Assembly (NCBI GenBank): GCA_027076245.1
Contig: JALTKC010000413.1
Location: 1 to 12,864, forward strand
DNA length: 12,864 bases
Source: Gammaproteobacteria bacterium
GTDB taxonomy: Bacteria; Pseudomonadota; Gammaproteobacteria; GRL18
Direction of reading: 5' to 3'
Of the stretch, positions 1 through 7,846 are shown piece after piece. Both the position numbers and the translations under genes were made by a program. The notes under the pieces were generated by a model that did not search any database, was not told the DNA's origin, and was given only the letters and a program-made list of their open reading frames with translations. Within the stretch, counting starts at the first letter, position 1. Each line of letters opens with the position of its first letter.

Positions 1-1364
1 AGCAATATACGTTTAATGAGCGGACGGTTTGTGTTATTGGCCGGGCGCTTGACTGTAATATTTTATTACCGGATGATGAGCAGCACGAAACCATTTCACG
101 TTATCACTGCCTGCTGGATATTAACCCGCCGGAAATATGTATCAGGGATTTCGGTAGTCTGAACGGCACCTTTGTTAATCACAAAAAAATTGGTCAGAGG
201 GATGCCGGTGAAGATATCTTCAAGGCCCAGGGGCTGATTTATCCTGAATACAATCTGCACAACGGGGATAAAATTCAGCTGGGTGATACTGAGCTTGAAG
301 TGTCTATTGTATCGAAGGAGGCTGAAAAGGAGATAGAAAGCGATACAGAAGGAGAATCAATAGAACACACCTCAAAACTGGAGCATAAGATTAATATGAC
401 TGAAGTGTCACAGTCAGATCCTCTGGACAGAGTTAATAAAATGCTTCATGACACCGATAAAACAGATCCGGATGAACTGGAGAAGGAACTGCCGGCCATT
501 AAAGGTTATATGATCCGTAAGGAACTGGGTCGGGGCAATATGGGCGCAGTCTATCTGGCCTCTCATCAGGAAACCCGTAAAAATCTGGCTTTAAAGGTGA
601 TGCTGCCCAGGGTAGAAGCCAGCAGCAGGGCTCATAAACAGTTTATGCGTGAAACCCGCAATACCCGGCTGCTTAAACATAAAAATATTGTTCAGGTCTA
701 TGATATCGGCTGTCATGAGGGCACCTGGTTTTTTACCACCGATTATTGTGAAGGCGGCAGTGTGGCTCGTTTGCTTAAAAGCAAGGGTGGGCGCCTGCCT
801 TTATCGCTGGCCTTAAAAATTTATCTGCAGATCCTCGACGGCCTGGCTTATGCTCATCAGGTTAAGGTTCCGGCGATTGTGCTGGCGGATGGTACGACAA
901 CAGACGGTATTGGACTGGTGCATCGGGACATTAAACCGGGCAATATTCTTTTAACCCGTCAGGAGGGGATATGGCGGGCCAAAATTGCGGATTTTGGTCT
1001 GGCCAAAGCCTTTGACACGGCCGGTTTAAGCGGCAGAACTGCAACTGGAGTATCTGCTGGTACGCCTTATTATATGCCCAGACAGCAAATTATTAATTTT
1101 AAACTGGCTCGTCCGGAAGTGGATATCTGGGCGGCTACAGCCACCTTTTATAAAATGTTAACCGGTTGTCATCCCAGAAATTACAATAAACGCACCGATC
1201 CCTGGCTGACGACCCTGAAGATGCCCCCGGTACCCATAATGGAGCGGGATGTGGCTGTTCCGCAGGCATTGGGAAAGTTAATTGACAGGGTGCTTAATGA
1301 TAAACCTAAACTGACCTATCAGTCCGTCAGGGATCTAAAAACTGATTTATTAAAAGTATTATAG
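1..1364 (+). CDS. FHA-domain Ser/Thr protein kinase, 5' truncated by window edge
   Basis: The frame is open from base 3, so the N-terminus lies outside the window. The first ~95 residues (bases 3-299) form an FHA phosphothreonine-binding domain: IGRALDC near 38-58, ISRYHC near 93-110, DFGSLNGTFVN near 150-180, NGDKIQLGD near 260-288. A polar linker follows, then a Hanks-type kinase: glycine loop GRGNMG (534-551), ATP-binding Lys in ALKV (codon 594), catalytic HRDIKPGN (921-944), DFG (990-998). There are two oddities. About 17 extra residues (around ADGTTTDG) sit between the YAH helix and HRD, and the activation segment ends MPRQQ, with Gln where the APE-type Glu is expected. No transmembrane segment is visible after the kinase, so it is probably cytosolic. 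The PP2C gene 14 nt downstream is the likely antagonist. GTG at 300 is not the real start, because FHA coding continues upstream of it. Confidence 0.95.
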   Translation, partial: QYTFNERTVCVIGRALDCNILLPDDEQHETISRYHCLLDINPPEICIRDFGSLNGTFVNHKKIGQRDAGEDIFKAQGLIYPEYNLHNGDKIQLGDTELEVSIVSKEAEKEIESDTEGESIEHTSKLEHKINMTEVSQSDPLDRVNKMLHDTDKTDPDELEKELPAIKGYMIRKELGRGNMGAVYLASHQETRKNLALKVMLPRVEASSRAHKQFMRETRNTRLLKHKNIVQVYDIGCHEGTWFFTTDYCEGGSVARLLKSKGGRLPLSLALKIYLQILDGLAYAHQVKVPAIVLADGTTTDGIGLVHRDIKPGNILLTRQEGIWRAKIADFGLAKAFDTAGLSGRTATGVSAGTPYYMPRQQIINFKLARPEVDIWAATATFYKMLTGCHPRNYNKRTDPWLTTLKMPPVPIMERDVAVPQALGKLIDRVLNDKPKLTYQSVRDLKTDLLKVL

Positions 1365-1378
1365 AAGTGATATAAAAC

Positions 1379-2140
1379 GTGATGATCAAATACGCGGGAA
1401 TGACTGATCAGGGAAGACTCAGAGAAAGAAATGAGGACAGCCTCGGCCTGTTTCCCGAACAGAACTTGTTTATGGTCGCCGACGGTATGGGAGGCAGACC
1501 GGCCGGTGATGTGGCTTCCAGGCTGGTGGTTGAAGTACTGCCCTTATTGATCCACCAGCGCATACCGAATCCGGAATCATTAAATAAAAGTGAAGTGATT
1601 CTTAAAATTCAATCCTCGCTGGTTGATTTAAGTAATCGTATTCTGCATGAAAGTTCCCGAAAAAGTGAATTTGAAGGAATGGGAACCACCCTGGTGATGG
1701 CTCTGTTAACTCAACAATATTACTTTATTGCCCATATGGGCGATAGTCGGGCTTATTTGTTTCGTGACCAGGTCTTACAACAGGTAACCAATGATCATAA
1801 CCTTTTCATTCATTTGCTGGCTAATGGCGATGTTAGTCAGGATCAAAGTAAGACTCATCCCGGTACCAATCAGTTACTGCAGTATATTGGCATGGATGGG
1901 ACGCCTGAACCTACAGTCATTTGCATTCCCAGGATGCCGAATGACTATTTACTGCTTTGCTCAGACGGGCTGACCAATATGCTCTCTTACCAGCAGATTA
2001 ATCGTCTGCTGGCAGAGAAGCTTCCTGCTGGTGGTACTGAACTGACTCAGACGCAAATGGAGCAATGCACAGCGGCACTGGTCGCACAGGCCAATCAGGC
2101 TGGTGGTAAGGATAATATCAGCCTGATCCTCATCAGTTAA
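1379..2140 (+). CDS. PP2C-family Ser/Thr protein phosphatase
   Basis: A 253-residue stand-alone PP2C (PPM) domain, full length for bacterial members such as Stp/PppA. It hydrolyses phospho-Ser/Thr using two Mn/Mg ions. The metal-binding and structural motifs are all present: RNED (Asp20), VADGMGG (Asp35), GMGTTL (100-104), AHMGDSRAY (118-126), CSDGL (Asp196) and KDN (Asp245). There is no signal peptide or membrane segment, so it should be cytosolic. It starts 14 nt after the FHA kinase stop, so the two are almost certainly cotranscribed and form a kinase/phosphatase switch. The start could be GTG 1379 or the adjacent in-frame ATG 1382. A weak AGAAGTG lies 9-12 nt upstream. FHA kinase plus PP2C also occurs in type VI secretion loci (PpkA/PppA/Fha), but no other T6SS gene is visible here. 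Confidence 0.95.
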   Translation: MMIKYAGMTDQGRLRERNEDSLGLFPEQNLFMVADGMGGRPAGDVASRLVVEVLPLLIHQRIPNPESLNKSEVILKIQSSLVDLSNRILHESSRKSEFEGMGTTLVMALLTQQYYFIAHMGDSRAYLFRDQVLQQVTNDHNLFIHLLANGDVSQDQSKTHPGTNQLLQYIGMDGTPEPTVICIPRMPNDYLLLCSDGLTNMLSYQQINRLLAEKLPAGGTELTQTQMEQCTAALVAQANQAGGKDNISLILIS

Positions 2141-2175
2141 TGAAAAATATAACCAGCCGTTTTTTCCTGAATTCT

Positions 2176-2204
2176 TTGACAAATTCCCAATACTTTCCTA
2201 GATT
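2176..2204 (+). promoter_or_regulatory. Sigma70 promoter for the GGDEF-EAL gene
   Basis: A perfect -35 TTGACA at 2176-2181 is followed, after a 17-nt spacer, by TAGATT at 2199-2204 (4 of 6 matches to TATAAT). Transcription would start near 2211, leaving a leader of about 26 nt before ATG 2237. No good Shine-Dalgarno precedes that ATG. This is the only recognisable signal in the 96-nt gap 2141-2236, and it makes the gene an independent unit from the kinase/phosphatase pair. Confidence 0.6.
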
Positions 2205-2236
2205 TTACATATTACCAGCCATGCAGTTTAGCTTTT

Positions 2237-4360
2237 ATGCATAATTTAAACAGCAGTGATACTTTATTTATAGGCAAAAAAATTTATTTGCCCTCGGCAG
2301 CCGCTGTTTTGATATTAACGTTACTGGTTGCCTATTCCTATTTCTGGAATATCGATAATATTGCCAGAGAAAAATTCAGTCTTGCCCTGTCTCAGGCGCA
2401 GTCCTACTGGAATAAGGACGTGGCTTTCCGCCAATGGGCGGCTCGTCATGGCGGTGTCTATGTAAAACCCGATGAGCGTACCCGGCCTAACCCGGCACTT
2501 TCTCATTTGCCCAACCGTGATGTTGTGACTACCGATGGTATGAAGCTGACCTTAATGAATCCCGCTTATATGAGCCGTCAGATGATTGAGGAATTTGAAG
2601 GGGATTACGGTATTAAAGGTAAAATCACGGGAAAAAAGCAGCTTAATCCGGCTAATAAACCGGATCAATGGCAGCTCAAAGCACTGGATCTGTTTGAATC
2701 AGGAAAAACGGATACCTTTTATGAGCAGCAGAATATCGACGGACAACCGTACTTACGCTATATGAAAGCAATGTATATGACGGAAGGCTGTGTTAAATGT
2801 CATGGTATTCTGGGTTATAAAGACGGTGATTTACGCGGTGGTGTTAGCGTCTCTATTCCCCTGCAGCCTTATATTGCCGCAGCAGAAGAAACCGGTAACA
2901 GCATACTGGCCACGCACCTGGTGGTCTGGCTTCTGGGTATGCTGGCTATTATATTTTTTGCCTGGTTACTTAAAGGTATGATGCATCAGCTGACCTATAA
3001 GGCCATGTATGATGACTTAACTGGTCTGCCTAATATCAGACTGTTTAAAAACCGTCTGGAGCAGGCATTTAAGCGTTCAAAAAGAGACTCCCGCAATAAA
3101 TTTGCCGTCTGTTTTATGGATCTGGACCGCTTTAAAAACCTTAATGACAGCCGGGGGCATAAAGTCGGTGATAAATTATTGATGGCACTGGCTGAGCGCA
3201 TCAGTCAACTGCTGCGTCCCGGTGATACTATTGCCCGTATGGGCGGTGATGAATTTACCCTGCTGCTGGAAGATATTGACGGTCTGGAAGATACGGTTTT
3301 AGTCAGCGAACGTATCCTGGGTTCATTTAAACGGCCTTTTGATGTGGATTCTGATCAGATTTATACCAATGCCAGTATCGGTATCTGTATCAGCTCAGAT
3401 CATTATGCGAATAGCGATGATATGATCCGCGATGCGGATATTGCCATGTACCATGCCAAGTCGCAGGGTAAAGGTCAGTTTTATGTGTTTGATCCGCAAA
3501 TGCATCATTCGGCGCTGGAAACGATGCGGATTGAAAATGATCTGCGCAGTGCACTGGATAAGCAGCAGATGGAGGTTTACTATCAGCCGGTTATTGATTT
3601 GAATAAGGGGGTTATTGAAGGCTTTGAGGCCTTATTACGCTGGCAGCATCCTACCCTTGGCTCTGTTTCACCAGAGCGTTTTATCCCGGTTGCAGAACAT
3701 ACCGGACAGATAAAAGAAATAGGGCTCTGGGTACTGGAACAGGCCTGTCGTCAGGTACGGGAATGGAATTTACAGTTTAATGCGCGGGAAGAGTTCAGTA
3801 TTGCCGTTAATTTGTCCAGTATTCAGCTTACGGATATTCGAATTGAAGAAAAAATCGGAGAAATACTGAAAAAATCCAGAATATCCAGCCAGAAGCTGAA
3901 TATGGAAGTCACTGAAACCGCTCTGATTGGTCACAGGGAACAGGTGAAAGACAAGATACTGAAAATTCGTGATAAGGGTATTTCTATCAGTATTGATGAT
4001 TTTGGCAAAGGTTATTGCTCCCTGACCTATCTGCAGGAATTTGACTTTGATACTCTGAAAATTGATAAGGACTTTATTCAGGATATGGGGCCGGAGGGCA
4101 AAGGGCTGCAACTGGTGAGAACCCTGATGCTGCTGGCCAGAGATCTGAACATGAATGTGGTGGCAGAAGGGGTTGAAACTGAGGATCAGCTAAACCGCCT
4201 GAGAGCGTTTAAATGCCCCCTGGTACAGGGGTTTTACTATTCCAGACCATTACCTGCTTCGGCAATGACTGAATTACTGCATGCGGGTTGCCACCAGAAT
4301 ATAGAACGTCTGCGTAAAATGGATAAAACGGGTACAGCTGAACAGATTAAAACGGCCTGA
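2237..4360 (+). CDS. Membrane diguanylate cyclase/phosphodiesterase with periplasmic heme-c sensor domain
   Basis: A 707-residue c-di-GMP enzyme. Order: TM1 (about 17-37), periplasmic DUF3365/Tll0287-like domain (about 45-215) with a heme-c site CVKCH at 185-189, TM2 (about 223-246), GGDEF domain (about 250-420), EAL domain (about 430-685). GGDEF (336-340) is intact and is preceded by RPGD (327-330), the RxxD inhibitory site at the usual five-residue distance. The EAL half keeps FEALLRW (464-469), NLSS, the Glu of MEVTET, DDFGKGY (587-593), LKID and AEGVE (643-647), so both activities look catalytically competent. The product should be a redox- or gas-responsive (NO, CO, O2) c-di-GMP regulator; the ligand is inference. 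It converges on the hybrid kinase with one base between stop codons. ATG 2237 has little Shine-Dalgarno support, but the first TM segment follows directly. Confidence 0.93.
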   Translation: MHNLNSSDTLFIGKKIYLPSAAAVLILTLLVAYSYFWNIDNIAREKFSLALSQAQSYWNKDVAFRQWAARHGGVYVKPDERTRPNPALSHLPNRDVVTTDGMKLTLMNPAYMSRQMIEEFEGDYGIKGKITGKKQLNPANKPDQWQLKALDLFESGKTDTFYEQQNIDGQPYLRYMKAMYMTEGCVKCHGILGYKDGDLRGGVSVSIPLQPYIAAAEETGNSILATHLVVWLLGMLAIIFFAWLLKGMMHQLTYKAMYDDLTGLPNIRLFKNRLEQAFKRSKRDSRNKFAVCFMDLDRFKNLNDSRGHKVGDKLLMALAERISQLLRPGDTIARMGGDEFTLLLEDIDGLEDTVLVSERILGSFKRPFDVDSDQIYTNASIGICISSDHYANSDDMIRDADIAMYHAKSQGKGQFYVFDPQMHHSALETMRIENDLRSALDKQQMEVYYQPVIDLNKGVIEGFEALLRWQHPTLGSVSPERFIPVAEHTGQIKEIGLWVLEQACRQVREWNLQFNAREEFSIAVNLSSIQLTDIRIEEKIGEILKKSRISSQKLNMEVTETALIGHREQVKDKILKIRDKGISISIDDFGKGYCSLTYLQEFDFDTLKIDKDFIQDMGPEGKGLQLVRTLMLLARDLNMNVVAEGVETEDQLNRLRAFKCPLVQGFYYSRPLPASAMTELLHAGCHQNIERLRKMDKTGTAEQIKTA

Positions 4361-4361
4361 T

Positions 4362-6542
4362 TTAATTACGCTTTAACCATTTTTTCAGAGTTTGGGTGAA
4401 AACCTTAATATCAATAGGTTTGGGCAGGTAATCATCCATACCCATAGCCAGGCATTTGTCCCGGTCTCCCTGCATGGTATGGGCGGTCATGGCAATAATG
4501 GGAATATTGCGGTGAGCCGGCATAGACTTAATCAGCCGGGTGGCTTCAAAACCATCCATTACCGGCATTTGCAGATCCATCAGGATCAGGGAAAAAGATT
4601 CCTGTTTCACTTTTTCCAGAGCTTCCAGACCGTCATTAACCACGACCACATCCATGTTCATTTCAGCCAGAATATTTAAGGCAACTTCCTGGTTAATTTC
4701 ATTATCTTCTGCCAGAAGTATTCTGGGCCGTTGTGCAGGCTGGACATGAGTATCCATCTGATCAGAATCGGTACTGTCTGAAATCTGCTCCAGTCCGGCA
4801 CTGGATTCCTCAAAAATAGGGTTAGCCTGATTATGGCTCATAGCCAGCTGAACGGTAAAATAAAAGGTACTGCCCACCTGCAGCTGGCTTTCCACCCAGA
4901 TTTCCCCGTGCATTAACTTCACCATTTTTTTGCAGATGGCCAGTCCCAGGCCGGTACCGCCAAACTGTCTGGTCATGGAACTGTCCACCTGTGAAAAAGG
5001 TTTAAATAACTTGTCAAACTGCTTGGGTGAAATACCAATGCCGGTGTCCTGAACACTGCACAGCAGGGTACAGAGGTCATTATCCATGGAGTTCATCTGG
5101 ATATTAATAATCACCTTGCCTCGTTGGGTGAATTTAATGGCATTATTAATCAGGTTAAGGAATATCTGGCTCAGTCTTAGTGGATCCCCGATCAGGTTGT
5201 CCGGAACTGACCGATCAATTTTATAAATCAGGCGCAGATTTTTCTGCCGGGCTTTTTCCAGGGACATATGCTTCAGGTTTTCAATGAGTTCATAAATGGA
5301 AAAATTAACCTGTTCCAGTTCAATCTGATCCGATTCGACCTTGGAAAAATCCAGAATCTCGTTGACCAGGTTTAATAATAAATGTGAAGAGAAATTAATT
5401 TTTTTAAGCTGGGAAAGCTGTTTTTCATTGAGCTTGCTATTGAGTAATAACTGACCCAGACCAATAATTGCATTGAGTGGGGTACGTATTTCATGGCTCA
5501 TATTAGCCAGGAACTGGCTTTTAATTTTATTGGCCAGCTCCGCTTCTTCCTTGGATACCGACAACTGGCGTTCATATAACTTCTGTTCGGTAATATCGTG
5601 GGCAATGCCTTCGTATTCTATGATCGTATTATCTTCGTCACGAATGGCAATTTCAGAAAGATTAATAGTATGTATAGAGTTATCACTGGCGCGGATTTCC
5701 ATTTCGTAGGAAAGCTGTTCATCACCAAACACCGTCTGGCTGACTTTGGCCAGATATTTTTCCGAGTCCAGGCAGTACTTATCAAAATTAAGTTTAATAT
5801 CCTCTAACTGATAACCCAGAACCTTTTCAACGGAGTTACTCATATGAATCATTTCACCCTGGGGGTTCTTTTTATAGGTAAAATAATTGTTTAGATTATT
5901 GAGCAGGCGATTATAGGTCTGTTCATGTTTTTTTAAGGCTTTTTCAGCCTGTTCCCAGTTTTCCCTTTGTATATTCAGGCGCATAATTAACTGGGTTGCG
6001 CCAACCCAGACAACAAACAGAATAAGAAACATAAACACGGCTTCGGTAAAAAGCTTTTTTTCAAGATCGCTTTTTAATTTAAGAAAAATCCTGCCATTAA
6101 GGTTAAATTTTACCGTACCGATCATTCTGTCATCTGGTTCAGAATAAAGTGCCTGTATAATGGTTATACAATTACCGCAGTGGGGTTCGCCGCGAGTCAG
6201 TCTGGGTGGCAATTGATATGTAGTGCTAAAGTTTTTGTCCAGCTGCAAATGAATGCTTTTGAACAGTTTGACATTGGTTGCAGGTTCAGTAATACGAAGA
6301 ATATTATTCAGTTCAGAGTTAAGCTGAGTCGGAATATCGGAGATGGTTTTAGATGCCAGAATTTTTTCCAGATTACTGGCCTGTGCATTGGCCACAACCT
6401 GAGCGTGAAGTTTGGCTTCCTCTATTAAACGAGGTTCCAGTACCAGCCACCAGTAACCCAGCAGCAAAGCTCCCAAAACTAAACTGAGCAGCAGAAAAAT
6501 CAAACTGGCAAAATAAATAGAAACTTTATTTTTTAATTTCAT
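4362..6542 (-). CDS. Membrane-bound PAS hybrid histidine kinase with C-terminal receiver
   Basis: A 726-residue hybrid sensor kinase. Order: TM1 (about 10-34), periplasmic domain (about 35-160) with CGNC at 122-125, TM2 (about 165-187), a short helical linker, PAS domain (about 205-320), HisKA with phospho-acceptor His350 in SHEIRTPLN, HATPase with NNAIK (N box, 466-470), DTGIGIS (G1) and GGTGLGLA (G2, 528-535), then a receiver domain (about 607-722). The receiver has acidic residues in LLAEDNE, acceptor Asp656 in LILMDLQMP, and Lys708. With no HPt domain in the protein, the relay must continue through a separate HPt/response regulator not seen here. The periplasmic CxxC is followed by Ile, not His, so it is not a canonical heme-c site and may act as a thiol pair or metal site (inference). 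The gene lies 23 nt downstream of the methyltransferase gene on the same strand and is probably cotranscribed with it. Confidence 0.95.
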   Translation of the reverse strand: MKLKNKVSIYFASLIFLLLSLVLGALLLGYWWLVLEPRLIEEAKLHAQVVANAQASNLEKILASKTISDIPTQLNSELNNILRITEPATNVKLFKSIHLQLDKNFSTTYQLPPRLTRGEPHCGNCITIIQALYSEPDDRMIGTVKFNLNGRIFLKLKSDLEKKLFTEAVFMFLILFVVWVGATQLIMRLNIQRENWEQAEKALKKHEQTYNRLLNNLNNYFTYKKNPQGEMIHMSNSVEKVLGYQLEDIKLNFDKYCLDSEKYLAKVSQTVFGDEQLSYEMEIRASDNSIHTINLSEIAIRDEDNTIIEYEGIAHDITEQKLYERQLSVSKEEAELANKIKSQFLANMSHEIRTPLNAIIGLGQLLLNSKLNEKQLSQLKKINFSSHLLLNLVNEILDFSKVESDQIELEQVNFSIYELIENLKHMSLEKARQKNLRLIYKIDRSVPDNLIGDPLRLSQIFLNLINNAIKFTQRGKVIINIQMNSMDNDLCTLLCSVQDTGIGISPKQFDKLFKPFSQVDSSMTRQFGGTGLGLAICKKMVKLMHGEIWVESQLQVGSTFYFTVQLAMSHNQANPIFEESSAGLEQISDSTDSDQMDTHVQPAQRPRILLAEDNEINQEVALNILAEMNMDVVVVNDGLEALEKVKQESFSLILMDLQMPVMDGFEATRLIKSMPAHRNIPIIAMTAHTMQGDRDKCLAMGMDDYLPKPIDIKVFTQTLKKWLKRN

Positions 6543-6565
6543 ACTGCTTGTTCATTATGACCGGT

Positions 6566-7288
6566 TTAAGTGTTAGCCGGGACTGGTTTTTTCAGTAAAT
6601 CAACCCGGATGGGGATTAAAAAATCGCCCGAATTAAGCTGTGTGATCTGTTCAAATTTATTCCGTACTGAGTTTAACAACTCATCAGATAGACAGTGTTC
6701 GCTATGTGTTGCGCCAATGACTTTCTGTTCAAACTGGTTGAAATTATCAAAATGAATTGGGGTATTAAAAAAACGTTCTTCGACCAGTTCAAACATATTA
6801 TTCTCTACACTGGCCTTCAGGGCATCAAAGGCGGCCTGGCGAACGGTCTGTTCATCATGAAACAGGCGCAGAACTTCATTAAAATCTCCGGTAAACACTG
6901 GCTCGGAAACATAAGCCAGTCCCCCGGGTTTTAATACCCTTTTGATTTCAGACAGGGCCTGAGGCATTTTATCCACTGGAATATGGTGCAGGGATTTAAA
7001 CATAAACACCACATCAAAATAATTGTCGGCAGCCGGTATATCTTCACCGCCGGCCAGTTGAAAGTCTACCTGGGGCAGATCATCAATATTACAGTTCTTA
7101 TCGTGCTGAATAGTATCTACTTCCAGAGCCATAATACGACGCCCGTGACCGTTTTCAGCAATTATCCGGGTCAGTGTGGCATCACCACAACCCAGTTCCA
7201 GAATATTGGCATTATCCAGTTTCAGAAGTGATTCAAAGACTTCCGGTTCAGGAAGGGTTGTGAGAGCATCATCAGTTTGTATTTTCAT
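6566..7288 (-). CDS. Class I SAM-dependent methyltransferase (Methyltransf_11 type)
   Basis: A 240-residue cytosolic protein with a Rossmann-like SAM-binding core. Motif I is ILELGCGDA (29-37), the acidic residue at the end of beta-2 is Glu56 in ALEVD, motif II-like FDVVFMFKSLHHIP spans 91-104, and LKPGG (119-123) precedes beta-5. The substrate is unknown. The divergent C-terminal half, with no extra recognisable domain, is where substrate specificity would reside. It precedes the hybrid histidine kinase gene by 23 nt in one apparent minus-strand operon. Whether the methyltransferase modifies a signalling component is speculative. The ATG at 7288-7286 has no strong Shine-Dalgarno; AAGACAG about 7 nt upstream is weak. 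Confidence 0.88.
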   Translation of the reverse strand: MKIQTDDALTTLPEPEVFESLLKLDNANILELGCGDATLTRIIAENGHGRRIMALEVDTIQHDKNCNIDDLPQVDFQLAGGEDIPAADNYFDVVFMFKSLHHIPVDKMPQALSEIKRVLKPGGLAYVSEPVFTGDFNEVLRLFHDEQTVRQAAFDALKASVENNMFELVEERFFNTPIHFDNFNQFEQKVIGATHSEHCLSDELLNSVRNKFEQITQLNSGDFLIPIRVDLLKKPVPANT

Positions 7289-7299
7289 TAATTTCTGTC

Positions 7300-7329
7300 T
7301 TGAGTTGTATTGTATTTGTTGTCATTATA
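7300..7329. promoter_or_regulatory. Possible overlapping divergent promoters
   Basis: The 76-nt gap between the divergent starts 7288 (-) and 7365 (+) must hold both promoters. On the plus strand, TTGAGT (7300-7305) and CATTAT (7323-7328) are separated by 17 nt. On the minus strand a perfect TATAAT (7329-7324) overlaps that -10 box but has only a weak TTTATT -35. The overlap suggests that the two units compete for polymerase. These are motif matches only. Confidence 0.3.
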
Positions 7330-7364
7330 GTCCCGATTGTCCTAATAATAAAAAGAAATAATTT

Positions 7365-7772
7365 ATGCGTATTTTGCTCTGGTATTGTGAACGATTTAAC
7401 TGGAACCCCGCCATGAAAACTCTGGAAACAGCACCTGAGGCCGAGCCGGGGCAATATTCAGAACAGATTGTGGCCTTTGTACATGTAGAACCCGAAGATG
7501 TACAGGAGGGCAGTTCCGCGGAAAAGAAGCTGCTTAAAAATCTGAAATGGCTGGCCAAAAAGTGGGACAATCGGAGTATAATACTGCATTCATTTACCCA
7601 TCTGGGTGAAGCAAAAGCCGAACCTGAGCAGGCCCGGGCACTGTTAAACCGGGTGGAACAGCGTCTGCTGAATGTGGGCTATCAGGTCATACAGACCCCC
7701 TATGGGTATTTTCTGGACCTGGATATGCAGGCTAAAGGTCATCCTTTGGCGAGAATATACAAAGAGTTTTAA
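7365..7772 (+). CDS. Free-standing archaeal-type threonyl-tRNA synthetase editing domain protein
   Basis: This 135-residue protein spans exactly one archaeal ThrRS editing domain (tRNA-Thr_ED family, DTD-like fold), with no synthetase core. It starts like the domain (MRILLWYCERF), has the central strand QIVAFVHVEPED (34-45), then HSFTHLGEAKAEP (75-87) and TPYGYFLDLDMQAKGHPLA (111-129). These correspond to the AHL...AKP and PFGYY...KGHPL motifs that line the pocket in the archaeal domain. In archaea the domain hydrolyses Ser-tRNA(Thr). Bacterial ThrRS normally carries an unrelated N2 editing domain, so this copy probably acts in trans on mischarged tRNA (inference). It begins a run of plus-strand genes and overlaps no neighbour. 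The Shine-Dalgarno is weak, but ATG 7365 matches the family N-terminus. Confidence 0.82.
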   Translation: MRILLWYCERFNWNPAMKTLETAPEAEPGQYSEQIVAFVHVEPEDVQEGSSAEKKLLKNLKWLAKKWDNRSIILHSFTHLGEAKAEPEQARALLNRVEQRLLNVGYQVIQTPYGYFLDLDMQAKGHPLARIYKEF

Positions 7773-7782
7773 AACGCAGGAA

Positions 7783-7827
7783 CTAAATCCGGATAGCTAA
7801 ATCAGGATAGTAGCTAAATCAGGAAAG
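7783..7827 (+). repeat. Three copies of a 14-bp direct repeat
   Basis: The unit CTAAATCAGGATAG occurs at 7783-7796 (one mismatch, CCGG), 7797-7810 (exact) and 7814-7827 (one mismatch, GGAAAG). The first two abut and the third follows a TAG spacer. The array fills most of the 74-nt gap between the editing-domain gene and the DUF2058 gene. It could be replication slippage or a small protein-binding array. Confidence 0.75.
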
Positions 7828-7846
7828 TAAAAGTGGGAGAAAAAAC

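Noticed and set aside
300..302. GTG at 300 as the start of the Ser/Thr kinase
   Set aside because: The same frame is open upstream to base 3 and encodes a clear FHA domain, so 300 is internal to a larger gene.
1..2140. Kinase and PP2C as part of a type VI secretion locus
   Set aside because: The gene types can occur there, but the next genes are a c-di-GMP enzyme and a sensor kinase, and no tss or vgr gene is visible.
3770..4111. 113-codon open frame on the minus strand inside the EAL domain
   Set aside because: It lies wholly within a well-supported coding region on the other strand and has no recognisable motif. The same reasoning removes the other open frames antisense to the kinase, methyltransferase and ppnN genes.
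7833..7835. GTG at 7833 as the DUF2058 start
   Set aside because: It is out of frame with the DUF2058 coding sequence and overlaps the Shine-Dalgarno of the GTG at 7847.
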